This document shows positions 18,190 to 26,090 of a DNA stretch of 64,000 nucleotides, piece by piece (positions within the stretch are counted from its first letter, which is position 1; each line of letters starts with the position of its first letter). A model generated the notes under the pieces. The model did not search any database. It was not told the DNA's origin and was given only the letters and a program-made list of their open reading frames with translations. The stretch is from an uncultured Bacteroidales bacterium (GTDB taxonomy: Bacteria > Bacteroidota > Bacteroidia > Bacteroidales > P3): contig CAMVMF010000006.1 of NCBI GenBank assembly GCA_947168515.1, positions 1 to 64,000 of the forward strand. Direction: 5' to 3'. The position numbers and the translations under genes were made by a program.

Positions 18190-19443
18190 CTATGGATTCA
18201 ACCATTCTCTATCTGGTTTAGCCAGTAGTCTTGCATTATTGTATGCTTGATCCAACGTTAAGATTGTTGTCACTTCGTAAATCTGCTCACTCTTTTGTAT
18301 TACCATTGCTGCCAAAGCTTTTCCTCTATTCCTCCTCTCGCATAGAGGAACTAAAAACTGAATATCGTTATTATAGAAATGCGGTATAGCAGTTTTATAA
18401 TTACGCTTAATCCTTTTTTTTGCCATCTCAATAGAATCCTCTATAGCATCGCGAAACTCTTGTTCGGACATCTTCTGTATTTCTTCTGAAGCGACTCTTT
18501 TTCTACGTGTGTTTAAATGTTCCCAATTAGGTCGAATGTTGATTGTTGTGTCAAAAATAAGTTTACTGGTTTCTGTCTCTTCAAAATATGTTGCTATCTC
18601 AGGAATGTCTGTGAAATATTTAAAATATACCGATTGATCTGTATTAAATTCCAAAAACCACCATTTGGGTGTTTTTATTCCCCACGATGTACTGTCTGTA
18701 TACCTGCGATTTTCACTAAAATATGCGTATATCTCATTTTGAAAAACATCAACTAAGCCGGTATTGAGAAAAAGATACTTCACTCCTTTTGAAGATGCAC
18801 CTTCAACATATTTTCCTTGATCAACAACCCTCTTACATGTTTGGTTAAGATAGCTTTTCAAAATAGGATTTCCACCTGTTGGTTTTTGAATATAATCCCA
18901 ATTTTCATCTTCGCATAAATCAGTTTGTAGTTGATGTACTGCATTTTCATAGTCCTGGAATTCTGCAAATCCTAGTATGAATGGCCGATTGTCAAGCAAA
19001 ACAACGTTTTTTGCCAACATCCCTTTTTCATTTGAACTAGGGGTAAATATCACGGGATCTTCTTCTTCAAAACTAACATATTTATCGGCGACCGATTTCT
19101 TTACATTCGAATGGTGCAAGAAATATTCATCTTCAGAATGATAATCTTTAATATAATAATAGTCAAAATCATAATCACCCTCCTTTTTCTTAATATACCC
19201 TACCTTTCTTTTTTCTAAATCGAGCTTAACGTTAAACGCTTCTGTCTGTCCTGAACGTTTTGTGGACGGCTTTGTCTCAAAAATAACAGGTTCGTTTTGA
19301 GCCTTGTCGTTTAATAAAAGGACCTCTAATTCATCCTTCACATTACTAATGTGAAAATATACATCAATGTTTTCATCTGTATCTAATGTAAGATACCCCC
19401 AACCTTTACTGGTGTTGTAAAATTTTACTATTCCTTTTTCCAT
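18190..19443 (-). CDS. Double cold-shock domain protein with DUF3825
   Basis: 417 residues, markedly AT-rich. Residues 1-65 form a cold-shock domain with RNP1-like KGWGYLTL and RNP2-like VYFHIS. A second, more divergent one (KRKVGYIKKKEGDYDF ... EYFLHHSNVK) spans about 75-145. The rest matches DUF3825: FLNTGLVDVFQNEIYAYF, YKTAIPHFYNNDIQFLVPL, and the strongly conserved ending TILTLDQAYNNARLLAKPDREWL. Cold-shock domains bind single-stranded nucleic acid. DUF3825 often appears with RNA-related domains, but its activity is unknown. It has its own copy of the shared promoter and lies next to Pycsar, so a defence role is plausible but inferred. Confidence 0.8.
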   Translation of the reverse strand: MEKGIVKFYNTSKGWGYLTLDTDENIDVYFHISNVKDELEVLLLNDKAQNEPVIFETKPSTKRSGQTEAFNVKLDLEKRKVGYIKKKEGDYDFDYYYIKDYHSEDEYFLHHSNVKKSVADKYVSFEEEDPVIFTPSSNEKGMLAKNVVLLDNRPFILGFAEFQDYENAVHQLQTDLCEDENWDYIQKPTGGNPILKSYLNQTCKRVVDQGKYVEGASSKGVKYLFLNTGLVDVFQNEIYAYFSENRRYTDSTSWGIKTPKWWFLEFNTDQSVYFKYFTDIPEIATYFEETETSKLIFDTTINIRPNWEHLNTRRKRVASEEIQKMSEQEFRDAIEDSIEMAKKRIKRNYKTAIPHFYNNDIQFLVPLCERRNRGKALAAMVIQKSEQIYEVTTILTLDQAYNNARLLAKPDREWLNP

Positions 19444-19473
19444 GGTTTACTACGATTAAATATTTTCTTCAAA

Positions 19474-19515
19474 TGCAAAAATACACTCTCGAAGTGCAAC
19501 CTTTTTGCGCAGTGG
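19474..19515 (-). promoter_or_regulatory. Shared promoter module, copy B (DUF3825 gene)
   Basis: Minus-strand CTGCGCAAAAAGGTTGCAC, then TATTTTTG as -7 box (19476-19483). The 18-nt internal offset is the same as in the other copies. The start codon is 33 nt downstream. Confidence 0.75.
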
Positions 19516-19666
19516 AATAATTTTAGGTTTACGCCGAAAGCGATTGCAAAGATACAAAGATTTTTTGGATTGAAAAGAAATAAATGAAAAAGAAGCAGAA
19601 GAAAGAGTGAATGATGCTTTTACATGGAATACTGTTACTAGTTACAACTAATTGGTTTCATTTGTC

Positions 19667-20110
19667 TTAGTCTGCAAAACTAGAGTGTGAACTGGGGCTA
19701 TTAAATATGGTCAACAAGATTGGCTGAATCTTATATGGGATTAGAAATATGGTGTATGGGGCTTTGCCGTGAATTTGACAGACAGTGTTTGTCAAGTTAC
19801 CATAAACCATATAAAATTGTCGTACCTGACGTAGGTTAGAATATAACCAACCCTCACAATACCGTACAGGCAGACGAGCCGACAACTCTCTGAAAACCTG
19901 CTTGCCATATTCTGCATGGCTTTTACCCTGCTGTTCATTTTGAACAATATACTGGCTAATATAATATTTCGTATACACCTCGGCTATGTTGGTTGCTGTA
20001 ACCAGCCTTCGTCGTGCTTGTTCTATCAACCCCAATATACGTCCAAAAAGCACATCTATTTGTGACTCTTCATTCGTCTCTGTTTGTTTCAGTGTTTCAT
20101 CCTTGCCCAT
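19667..20110 (-). pseudogene. Truncated DUF1016 (YhcG-type) N-terminal fragment
   Basis: From ATG 20110 (MGKDETLKQ) this encodes 147 residues. The central part matches the DUF1016 N-terminal domain: RRRLVTATNIAEVYTKYYISQYIVQNEQ, AEYGKQVFRELSARL, YSNLRQVRQFYMVY. Full proteins of this family are about 350 residues and end in a PDDEXK-type nuclease domain, which is absent here. The last 45 residues do not match the family and look like out-of-frame or foreign sequence. It keeps a good promoter (copy C), so an N-terminal domain may still be expressed. Confidence 0.7.
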
Positions 20111-20140
20111 AACATTAATTATTGATAGTCTCAGTTTTGT

Positions 20141-20184
20141 TTTCGGCTGCAAAATTACACCCTAGAAGTGCAATCTTTTTACGC
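20141..20184 (-). promoter_or_regulatory. Shared promoter module, copy C (DUF1016 gene)
   Basis: Minus-strand GCGTAAAAAGATTGCACTTC, then TAATTTTGCAGCCG (-7 box 20150-20157), with the same 18-nt offset. It shows that the ORF-track start at 20152 is too early and supports ATG 20110. Confidence 0.75.
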
Positions 20185-20298
20185 TTTTATTTATACTGCA
20201 TTTTGATAGCGACTAGAAAGATATGAGGAATATTGTATTGGGAGAAAAGATAGTTAATGGCATTCTCTGAAAACTATTTACTCAAAGGAGAGGGTAAT

Positions 20299-21018
20299 CT
20301 ATTTCATTATCATAACTGCGATAAACAGCATTACCGACACAAACAACAATATCTTAAACCAAAATAGGCCTTCATTATAATTCTTGTATTTAGTCGTTGC
20401 AATTTTGGAATTAATGTATATCTGTGATTTCAGGTCATCTTCATATTTAGTTCCGCCCTTTTTATAGTCTTCATACTTCATTTGGCTAATATCACCATAG
20501 AAAATATACGATGGCTTCTCTATAGTAGGATTCTCATTATACCTTTTTTCATTGTCAATGTCAGCGCGGATTGCCTGAAATAGGTAAATACAGCACACAA
20601 TCAATAAGGTCATTTCAATAACCAAAAGAACAAAAACCGTGAATCTACTCCAAGAAAATGACAAATCAGAAGTCCCTGAACAATATTCCATAAACGGTGC
20701 AAAGATATAACTTCGCAAGAGTTTCATGATGTCACTGGTCACAATAACAGTAATAGCTACACCTACTATTGCCAGCAAGATACCTGCTTTTTGGTCACAA
20801 TTATTCACCCAAGAGTTAACTGATTCCAACGAAAATTTTAGATTTTCCCTCTCAATGTTGTTTACAGATTCTAATGGTGCTTGCTCTTTGTTTACAGTTT
20901 CCGATAGTGCTTGCTTTTTATTTTGTTTCTTCACTCTTTTACCTATAACATGATTAATGCTCACAAAAACGATAACGGCAATGCAAACAAAAAAATAAAT
21001 AATTCCGAACGTTTCCAT
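20299..21018 (-). CDS. pycTM: Pycsar transmembrane effector (PycTM-like)
   Basis: 239 residues with four predicted membrane helices: about residues 5-25, 73-93 (GILLAIVGVAITVIVTSD), 125-150 and 217-238. The segment SVNSWVNNCDQKAGILLAIVG carries the W...D.KA pattern I associate with Pycsar TM effectors. In Pycsar defence, infection triggers a cyclase to make cCMP or cUMP, and the TM effector responds by damaging the membrane and halting phage production. It starts 28 nt after the cyclase stop, on the same transcript. An alternative reading as a generic SLATT-like 2TM effector cannot be excluded, but the cyclase partner favours Pycsar. Confidence 0.8.
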   Translation of the reverse strand: METFGIIYFFVCIAVIVFVSINHVIGKRVKKQNKKQALSETVNKEQAPLESVNNIERENLKFSLESVNSWVNNCDQKAGILLAIVGVAITVIVTSDIMKLLRSYIFAPFMEYCSGTSDLSFSWSRFTVFVLLVIEMTLLIVCCIYLFQAIRADIDNEKRYNENPTIEKPSYIFYGDISQMKYEDYKKGGTKYEDDLKSQIYINSKIATTKYKNYNEGLFWFKILLFVSVMLFIAVMIMK

Positions 21019-21046
21019 ATTATTCTTATTTTATTAAAAAAAACAT

Positions 21047-22000
21047 TTAAAAAGCCCACAATAATTCAGCACCCCAAACATCAAATTCAATATCCTTAAT
21101 TCTCCGTTTTTCCTTCTTCCACCATCCATTCGTTATACTATTAGAATTAGGTTGGGCTTTTGCATATTCTTGATATACCATGTCGGATAGTAGGATTGGG
21201 TTGTATCTATAATCAACTCCACTCTTTTTTATAGAATAGACTTTACGGCATGAGGATATTTCCAAGTTTTGGTTATATGGTGAGACCCTTAATTTTGATG
21301 ACAGTTCCTCTTCGGTAAACTTTTTTGTTTTCCTGTAGTACCCGCTTGGTCTCCCATGATATAGTCCAATCCCAAAATCAAGCTCATAGAATTCTCCATC
21401 GACAAAGTAAACGACATCAGTAAAATTCTTGTTAGCACAGTCTGTAAGGCGTGAAGCAAAATTTGAAGGATAGCCGACCCATACAAGCCCCTTATTGTCA
21501 TCATTCTCTACACCCTTCTTCCGTATACCAACCTTCATTACGCTGAGCTTTCCATAGTCAACACCTATACCACATTTAAACTCAAAATTGTCAAACTTCT
21601 GGTTTATCAGAGAAGCTATATGATTGATTGTGATAGCACAGTGCACAGCCTTCTTATAGCTATCAACGGGAGGAAACACCACCATCACTCTGTCACCAAT
21701 GATATTACGGACATACCCTCCTTCATATTGTGCAGCAAGTAAAACGCAATGAGTAAAAACTGAGTATATCCTACCCATTGTGCGGATTTGCTTGTCTTTA
21801 GTGAGTTGGACGGAGTTTCTTATATCGACAAACAAGACACATGTGTTAATCTCAACACCTTTCTTTTCTTCCCCATTACCGTATGTTAGACTAGGATCAT
21901 CCAATCCCGGAACATAGCTCTTCGTGGTGAATGTGAATGTGGTGTTTTTCCAATCGTTAATGACGTTTGTGATATCTTCGAAAAAATCTTTACGTGACAT
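21047..22000 (-). CDS. pycC: Pycsar class III nucleotide cyclase (PycC-like)
   Basis: 317 residues. The class III cyclase core has metal-binding Asp59 in CVLFVDIRNS, Asp103 in IIGDRVMVVF, and the transition-state pair in SNFASRL (Asn180, Arg184), preceded by VWVGYP. There is no transmembrane or sensor domain in front of the core, as in Pycsar pyrimidine cyclases. The last 80 or so residues form a separate small region (KVYSIKKSGVDYRYNP ... FDVWGAELLW), perhaps a sensor tail. Whether the product is cCMP or cUMP cannot be read by eye. It is preceded by shared promoter copy D and followed by the TM effector. Confidence 0.85.
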   Translation of the reverse strand: MSRKDFFEDITNVINDWKNTTFTFTTKSYVPGLDDPSLTYGNGEEKKGVEINTCVLFVDIRNSVQLTKDKQIRTMGRIYSVFTHCVLLAAQYEGGYVRNIIGDRVMVVFPPVDSYKKAVHCAITINHIASLINQKFDNFEFKCGIGVDYGKLSVMKVGIRKKGVENDDNKGLVWVGYPSNFASRLTDCANKNFTDVVYFVDGEFYELDFGIGLYHGRPSGYYRKTKKFTEEELSSKLRVSPYNQNLEISSCRKVYSIKKSGVDYRYNPILLSDMVYQEYAKAQPNSNSITNGWWKKEKRRIKDIEFDVWGAELLWAF

Positions 22001-22031
22001 CTATAATAGTAATTAATAATTAAATGTTTCG

Positions 22032-22081
22032 TTTTCGGCTGCAAAATTACACTCTCGATGTGCAGCCTTTTTGCGCGGTGG
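22032..22081 (-). promoter_or_regulatory. Shared promoter module, copy D (Pycsar operon)
   Basis: Minus-strand CCGCGCAAAAAGGCTGCAC, then TAATTTTGCAGCCG (-7 box 22042-22049), with the same 18-nt offset. The cyclase ATG follows about 40 nt downstream. Confidence 0.78.
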
Positions 22082-22156
22082 TTTTTCTGTCTATTTTTCG
22101 GTGTTTTCTGTTTCCTTTAATCTCATCAAGTTGCTCAGTTGCACCCTGTGGTCGTA

Positions 22157-23428
22157 CTATTTTGCCCCCAACAGCCATTTGGTAGCGGGGAGTACGTGGA
22201 TAGTTTCGTTGTCTTTTTCAATCGTCTGCTCGGTGCCGAAGGTAATCAGCGTGAGGTTACGGCAATTGAACTTTTTGGCACCTCGCAGCAGGGCATTGAT
22301 TTCGCGCTGACGTGTTCTTTTGGAAGTGACATTGTAACTTACTTGTATCAATTCCTGCACGATTCCGTTTTTGGCCACTAAGAAATCAATCTCAAAGGAT
22401 TTCTCCTTATAGTAGAATATTTCGGCATACTGGTGGTGATAACGGCGCAGGAGTTCCAGGCACACCACATTCTCCAGCCGCCATCCGAGATTTTCAAGCG
22501 AGAAGGTGTCGTTGCGCTCGGCGGCCAAAGCCACGTCTACCACATAGCATTTCTCGTTGCGAAGGCGTTCGCTGGCCTTGTAGGAGAACTTCTTTACACC
22601 AACAAACAAGAATGCCTCTTTCAAGTAGCCGAAATATTTCTCGGCCGTATGGTTGGAGATACCGAACAACTTAGCAATGGCGGTGGCCGAAAATTCTTGT
22701 GCAAAGTTGTCGGCGAGATAAGCGGCCACCTTTGCGAGGATATCTACTTGACGGATGCGGAAGCGCCGAGATATGTCGTTGCGGATGATTGCATTAAACA
22801 AACCGTCGATATAGTTTTGGGGGTTGCTCTCGTTCTGCAATTCGGGAAAACCGCCTACATGAAGGTATTTGTGCAGTGCATTTTGCCGAATGCCCTCGGC
22901 TTTGGTGGTGATGGAAGCGACATCTACGCCGCTCATACGGCAATAGTCAGAAAAAGAAAAAGGATAAAGCTCCACCTTATTGTATCGGCCTGTAAGGTGG
23001 GTAATCAGCTCGTTGGACAACAACTTAGAGTTCGACCCCGTAAGGAAGATACGTTTTTTTTGCCGCAACAGTCGGTTGACAAACAGCGGCCACGACTCCA
23101 CATTCTGTATCTCGTCGAAGAAAAGGCAATCTACATTGCCATAAACAATATAGATGGCTTCGAGCAGTTTGTTTAGGTCATCGGTCTGCATCGTCGAAAG
23201 ACGTTCATCGTCGAAATTGACAAATGCACAATTGATAGCATTGTCTATCAGGTACTTGGTACAAAAGGTAGATTTCCCGCTCCTTCGCACCCCAATGACC
23301 ACCTGTGCCAAACCACTATCTGGTGATAGCTGTGAAGCCTCGTCGCGATTGCAGAAGACACTCATATCTTCTGACTGAATCTCCTCGCGTTGGTCGGCCA
23401 CTATCTGGGCTAATTCTTCAACTGACAT
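22157..23428 (-). CDS. AAA ATPase of the DUF4143 family
   Basis: 423 residues. Walker A VVIGVRRSGKSTF, Walker B CLFFDEIQNVESW, sensor FLTGSNSKLL and SDYCRMSGVD typical of AAA_14. The C-terminal DUF4143 region includes ISNHTAEKYFGYLKEAFLF (winged helix) and a PDDEXK-like tract YKEKSFEIDFLVAKNG...ELIQVSYNV. These proteins are common in Bacteroidota and are carried in multiple copies; their function is not established. The promoter (-7 TATCTTTG at 23445-23452) is preceded by an array of five regularly spaced repeats. Confidence 0.85.
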   Translation of the reverse strand: MSVEELAQIVADQREEIQSEDMSVFCNRDEASQLSPDSGLAQVVIGVRRSGKSTFCTKYLIDNAINCAFVNFDDERLSTMQTDDLNKLLEAIYIVYGNVDCLFFDEIQNVESWPLFVNRLLRQKKRIFLTGSNSKLLSNELITHLTGRYNKVELYPFSFSDYCRMSGVDVASITTKAEGIRQNALHKYLHVGGFPELQNESNPQNYIDGLFNAIIRNDISRRFRIRQVDILAKVAAYLADNFAQEFSATAIAKLFGISNHTAEKYFGYLKEAFLFVGVKKFSYKASERLRNEKCYVVDVALAAERNDTFSLENLGWRLENVVCLELLRRYHHQYAEIFYYKEKSFEIDFLVAKNGIVQELIQVSYNVTSKRTRQREINALLRGAKKFNCRNLTLITFGTEQTIEKDNETIHVLPATKWLLGAK

Positions 23429-23458
23429 ATGGTAATTTTTTTTGCAAAGATACGAAAT

Positions 23459-23620
23459 AATTCCTTATTGGGACAAAAAAAGTATATAAAACTTCCTTAT
23501 TTTCCCAATTTTCGGCAGTGAAACTTCCTTATTTGACCTGTTTCGGCACCCGAAAACTTCCTTATTTTCCCAATTTTCGGCAGTGAAACTTCCTTATTTG
23601 TACCAATGGAGCAGCCATTG
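23459..23620 (-). repeat. Five iterons with 32-bp spacing upstream of DUF4143 ATPase
   Basis: TTCCTTATT begins at 23461, 23493, 23525, 23558 and 23590, spacing 32, 32, 33 and 32 bp, about three helical turns. Units 2-4 share more sequence, ACTTCCTTATTT with TTTTCGGCAGTGAA after it; units 2 and 4 are nearly identical, giving a 65-bp super-repeat. The proximal unit abuts the -7 box. This looks like a cooperative operator for a DNA-binding protein stacked on one face of the helix. Confidence 0.85.
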
Positions 23621-23651
23621 CACCCTCAAACTGTCTTGAAAGGAGGCTCGC

Positions 23652-24974
23652 TCACATATCGTCCATGGAGAGGCCTATCTGGGTGACGCTATATTTGGCC
23701 AGATGGGTACTCAATGAGGCCACCTTTCGGGACAGTTCGGCGGGATTATATTTCTTTGGCTGTCGTTTGATTTCTGCCACAATAGCTGTCTTGTCGATAT
23801 CGTTGATGGCAATCATGTCTATCTCGTTTTCTCCTTTTCGATCCCAATAGTTGCCCACAAGCGTCACACGCTCTTCTTCCATCCATTTCTGGCGGTAATA
23901 CTGTTCAAGCACTAGGCCCGAAAACTGTTCATAGTCCCGTTCGACAATTTCTAACAGAAGGTCGTGGCGTCCCATTTCGACAAGCGACTGATTGCGCAGA
24001 ATAAAACGAAACCAAAATCGAAGGAAACAGTCATCTATTTGCCAGCGCAGATTGCGACCTCCGGGCTTGCTGAAAATGGGTTGTTTACGGTGGATGTAGT
24101 TGTAATCGCTTTCAAGGTTATCGAGGTATGAACCTGTGTTTTTCCCGATAGCACCGTCTATCTCGCTTTGTGTTGTCATGCCAGCTGCAATGAGTTGCAA
24201 GATGCTGAGATAGTTGGTGTAGTCTTTCCCAAACTCGGACATGATAAGTTCTGACCCCTCAGAAAGGTAGGGCGAGCCCTCCTGCGTAATCCAACGGAGC
24301 ATCTGTGTCTTAGTGGTGGCTCCGCTGTCCATAAGCCAAGCCACATACTTAGCAACGCCACCTGTTAGTGCGTAGAGGCAAAGCAGGTCTTCGGAGGTAT
24401 ATTGCGGGTTGTGGTCACCAAGAATCTGTTTCAACACCTGTATTCGGAATGGCTGCACAGCTATTCGACAGTCTTGGCGGCCATAGAGGGGTTCGTCTTC
24501 GTTGTCGAATATCTTGTGCATCATGCTATAAATGCTGCCACAAGCCACCAGATTGACTTTGGACTGCTCGTGATAACGGTCCCATAAATCTTGAATATGA
24601 CTTGGGATGGCAGGATTTGTTTTAACGAAATTCTGAAACTCGTCAAACACAAGTGTAAAATGGTGTTGCTGTCCATAGCGCAACAGTTGCTCAAAGAATT
24701 GGGCAAATGTTTCCATCTGGCCGTAAACCTCTAGACCAAGCATCCGAGCAGCTGCTTCTTGAAATTTGCTTGTCAAAACCTTCTCGTTGTCTTTAGAAAC
24801 GTATAGGTAAAGCATGGGGGAGTAGCCATCGGAGCTATCGGCACCTTGGGTCAGCAAGGTGGTTTTACCAACACGTCTCCTCCCGATAAGAACTGTAAGT
24901 CGCCCACGTTCAGTAGATTGATTCCAATTCTGGAGAAGTGTTTCCAACTCTTTTTTTCTATCGTAGAATCTCAT
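23652..24974 (-). CDS. AAA ATPase with DUF234-like C-terminus
   Basis: 440 residues. Begins MRFYDRKKELETL, then Walker A VLIGRRRVGKTTLL, Walker B FTLVFDEFQNFVK and sensor VACGSIYSMM. The middle holds a winged helix (MTTQSEIDGAIGKNTGSYLDNL). The C-terminus has FWFRFILRNQSLVE and the DUF234 nuclease-like tract WDRKGENEIDMIAIND...AIVAEIKRQ, where the E-ID...EIK spacing resembles a PDDEXK site. Function unknown; the archaeal-type ATPase/DUF234 family is often found near mobile or defence genes. A palindrome lies between promoter and start codon. Confidence 0.85.
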   Translation of the reverse strand: MRFYDRKKELETLLQNWNQSTERGRLTVLIGRRRVGKTTLLTQGADSSDGYSPMLYLYVSKDNEKVLTSKFQEAAARMLGLEVYGQMETFAQFFEQLLRYGQQHHFTLVFDEFQNFVKTNPAIPSHIQDLWDRYHEQSKVNLVACGSIYSMMHKIFDNEDEPLYGRQDCRIAVQPFRIQVLKQILGDHNPQYTSEDLLCLYALTGGVAKYVAWLMDSGATTKTQMLRWITQEGSPYLSEGSELIMSEFGKDYTNYLSILQLIAAGMTTQSEIDGAIGKNTGSYLDNLESDYNYIHRKQPIFSKPGGRNLRWQIDDCFLRFWFRFILRNQSLVEMGRHDLLLEIVERDYEQFSGLVLEQYYRQKWMEEERVTLVGNYWDRKGENEIDMIAINDIDKTAIVAEIKRQPKKYNPAELSRKVASLSTHLAKYSVTQIGLSMDDM

Positions 24975-24991
24975 GTAATGGGTGTTAATTT

Positions 24992-25025
24992 AACCGCCAT
25001 TAAATTAATGACGGTTGCAAAGATA
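24992..25025 (-). promoter_or_regulatory. Palindromic operator and -7 box for DUF234 ATPase
   Basis: AACCGCCATTAA (24992-25003) faces TTAATGACGGTT (25005-25016) around one base, with one mismatch in 12. The -7 box TATCTTTG on the minus strand is at 25018-25025, so the palindrome would lie across the transcription start, suited to a repressor. Confidence 0.6.
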
Positions 25026-25063
25026 GCAATTATTTTTGATATAACAACTTTTCCATCTTTTTC

Positions 25064-26071
25064 TTAATGATAAAGGCTGTGCATCTGGCTGGCGATTTCG
25101 GCTATCTGCTGGCGCAGGTGCTGGGGTTGCAGCACTTCGATGTCGGCTCCGAAGGAGAGCAGTTCGGCCACCAGCTCGCGGTTCACCCGCATGCGAAAAG
25201 TAATGGTGTGGCTTTGGTCATCATAGTCGACGATAAGCTGATTCTCGCTGAAAGGTTTGGTCTCGACATAGGGGTAACGCTGGTTCGAAACCCGCAGGAT
25301 TATCTGTTCGACGGCCATGTCGCTGTTGCGGCTCACACCAATCATGTTGTCGAAGAAGGTGCTGAAATCCACCTCCGGCTGACGGTAGGCGTGCCGCCAC
25401 TGGCGGATGCCAAGTATGCGGTCGAGGGCGAGGTTCTGGATGCCGTCGCGCCCTTCGACTGCGGCAAAAAGGAACCACCGGCTGTTGAACTGCTTGAGAT
25501 GGTAAGGATGAACTTTCAAATCCTCGGGACTGGGTTGGAAATAAGGCTTGTATCGTACTATGACGGGATGGCGGTTTGTGATGCTCTCCAGCATAGTGGC
25601 GAAATGCGCATTACCGGCAAAGGCACTGTTGTTCTCGAAACTGACGTAGGGGTCGTCCGCCTCTAAAGGACGCCCGTCGGCAATGGCCTGGAGGGTGGTG
25701 AGCATCCACTGCCACTGGGGGTTCTGCTCGTCGGCATCGCTATAGCGTTGGAGCAACATGTCGATGGTACGGGTGAGGGCATCATGGTCAGGTGCTGCCA
25801 GCTGAAGGACTTCTAGTCTAAAGGAAGTGTCGGAATAGCGATAATAATAGCGTTCCTTCAACTCGGGGTCAAACTCGACGTTGTAGGGTTCACTCTGGAG
25901 TTCTTGTAAATCGTTCTGTATGGTGCGTTTAGAAATTGGAGGCAGGCCTTTCTTGTTTAATTCTCGGTTGCAACGCTCCAGTAGGTCGCTGGCCTTATAG
26001 CGTTGCGAGCCATCTCGAAAACAGCTGTCGAGCACCGCGTAACGTAGCATCTTATTTCGGTCAAGGGGCAT
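25064..26071 (-). CDS. WYL-domain transcriptional regulator
   Basis: 335 residues. The N-terminal winged helix shows RYKASDLLERCNRELNKKGLPPISKRTIQNDLQEL. The WYL domain follows from about residue 145: HPVIVRYKPYFQP, VHPYHLKQFNSRWFLFAAVEG, LALDRILGI. The C-terminal extension has LSFGADIEVLQPQHLRQQI. WYL regulators often sense nucleic-acid or nucleotide ligands and commonly control phage-defence genes. It starts 19 nt after the Fic gene on the same strand, so the two form an operon and it may regulate Fic (inference). Confidence 0.88.
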   Translation of the reverse strand: MPLDRNKMLRYAVLDSCFRDGSQRYKASDLLERCNRELNKKGLPPISKRTIQNDLQELQSEPYNVEFDPELKERYYYRYSDTSFRLEVLQLAAPDHDALTRTIDMLLQRYSDADEQNPQWQWMLTTLQAIADGRPLEADDPYVSFENNSAFAGNAHFATMLESITNRHPVIVRYKPYFQPSPEDLKVHPYHLKQFNSRWFLFAAVEGRDGIQNLALDRILGIRQWRHAYRQPEVDFSTFFDNMIGVSRNSDMAVEQIILRVSNQRYPYVETKPFSENQLIVDYDDQSHTITFRMRVNRELVAELLSFGADIEVLQPQHLRQQIAEIASQMHSLYH

Positions 26072-26090
26072 AAAACAAGGGCTTTGGGGT

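Noticed and set aside
23459-23620. CRISPR array
   Set aside because: The repeated word is short, the intervening sequence is itself repeated, and there are no cas genes; it fits an operator array.
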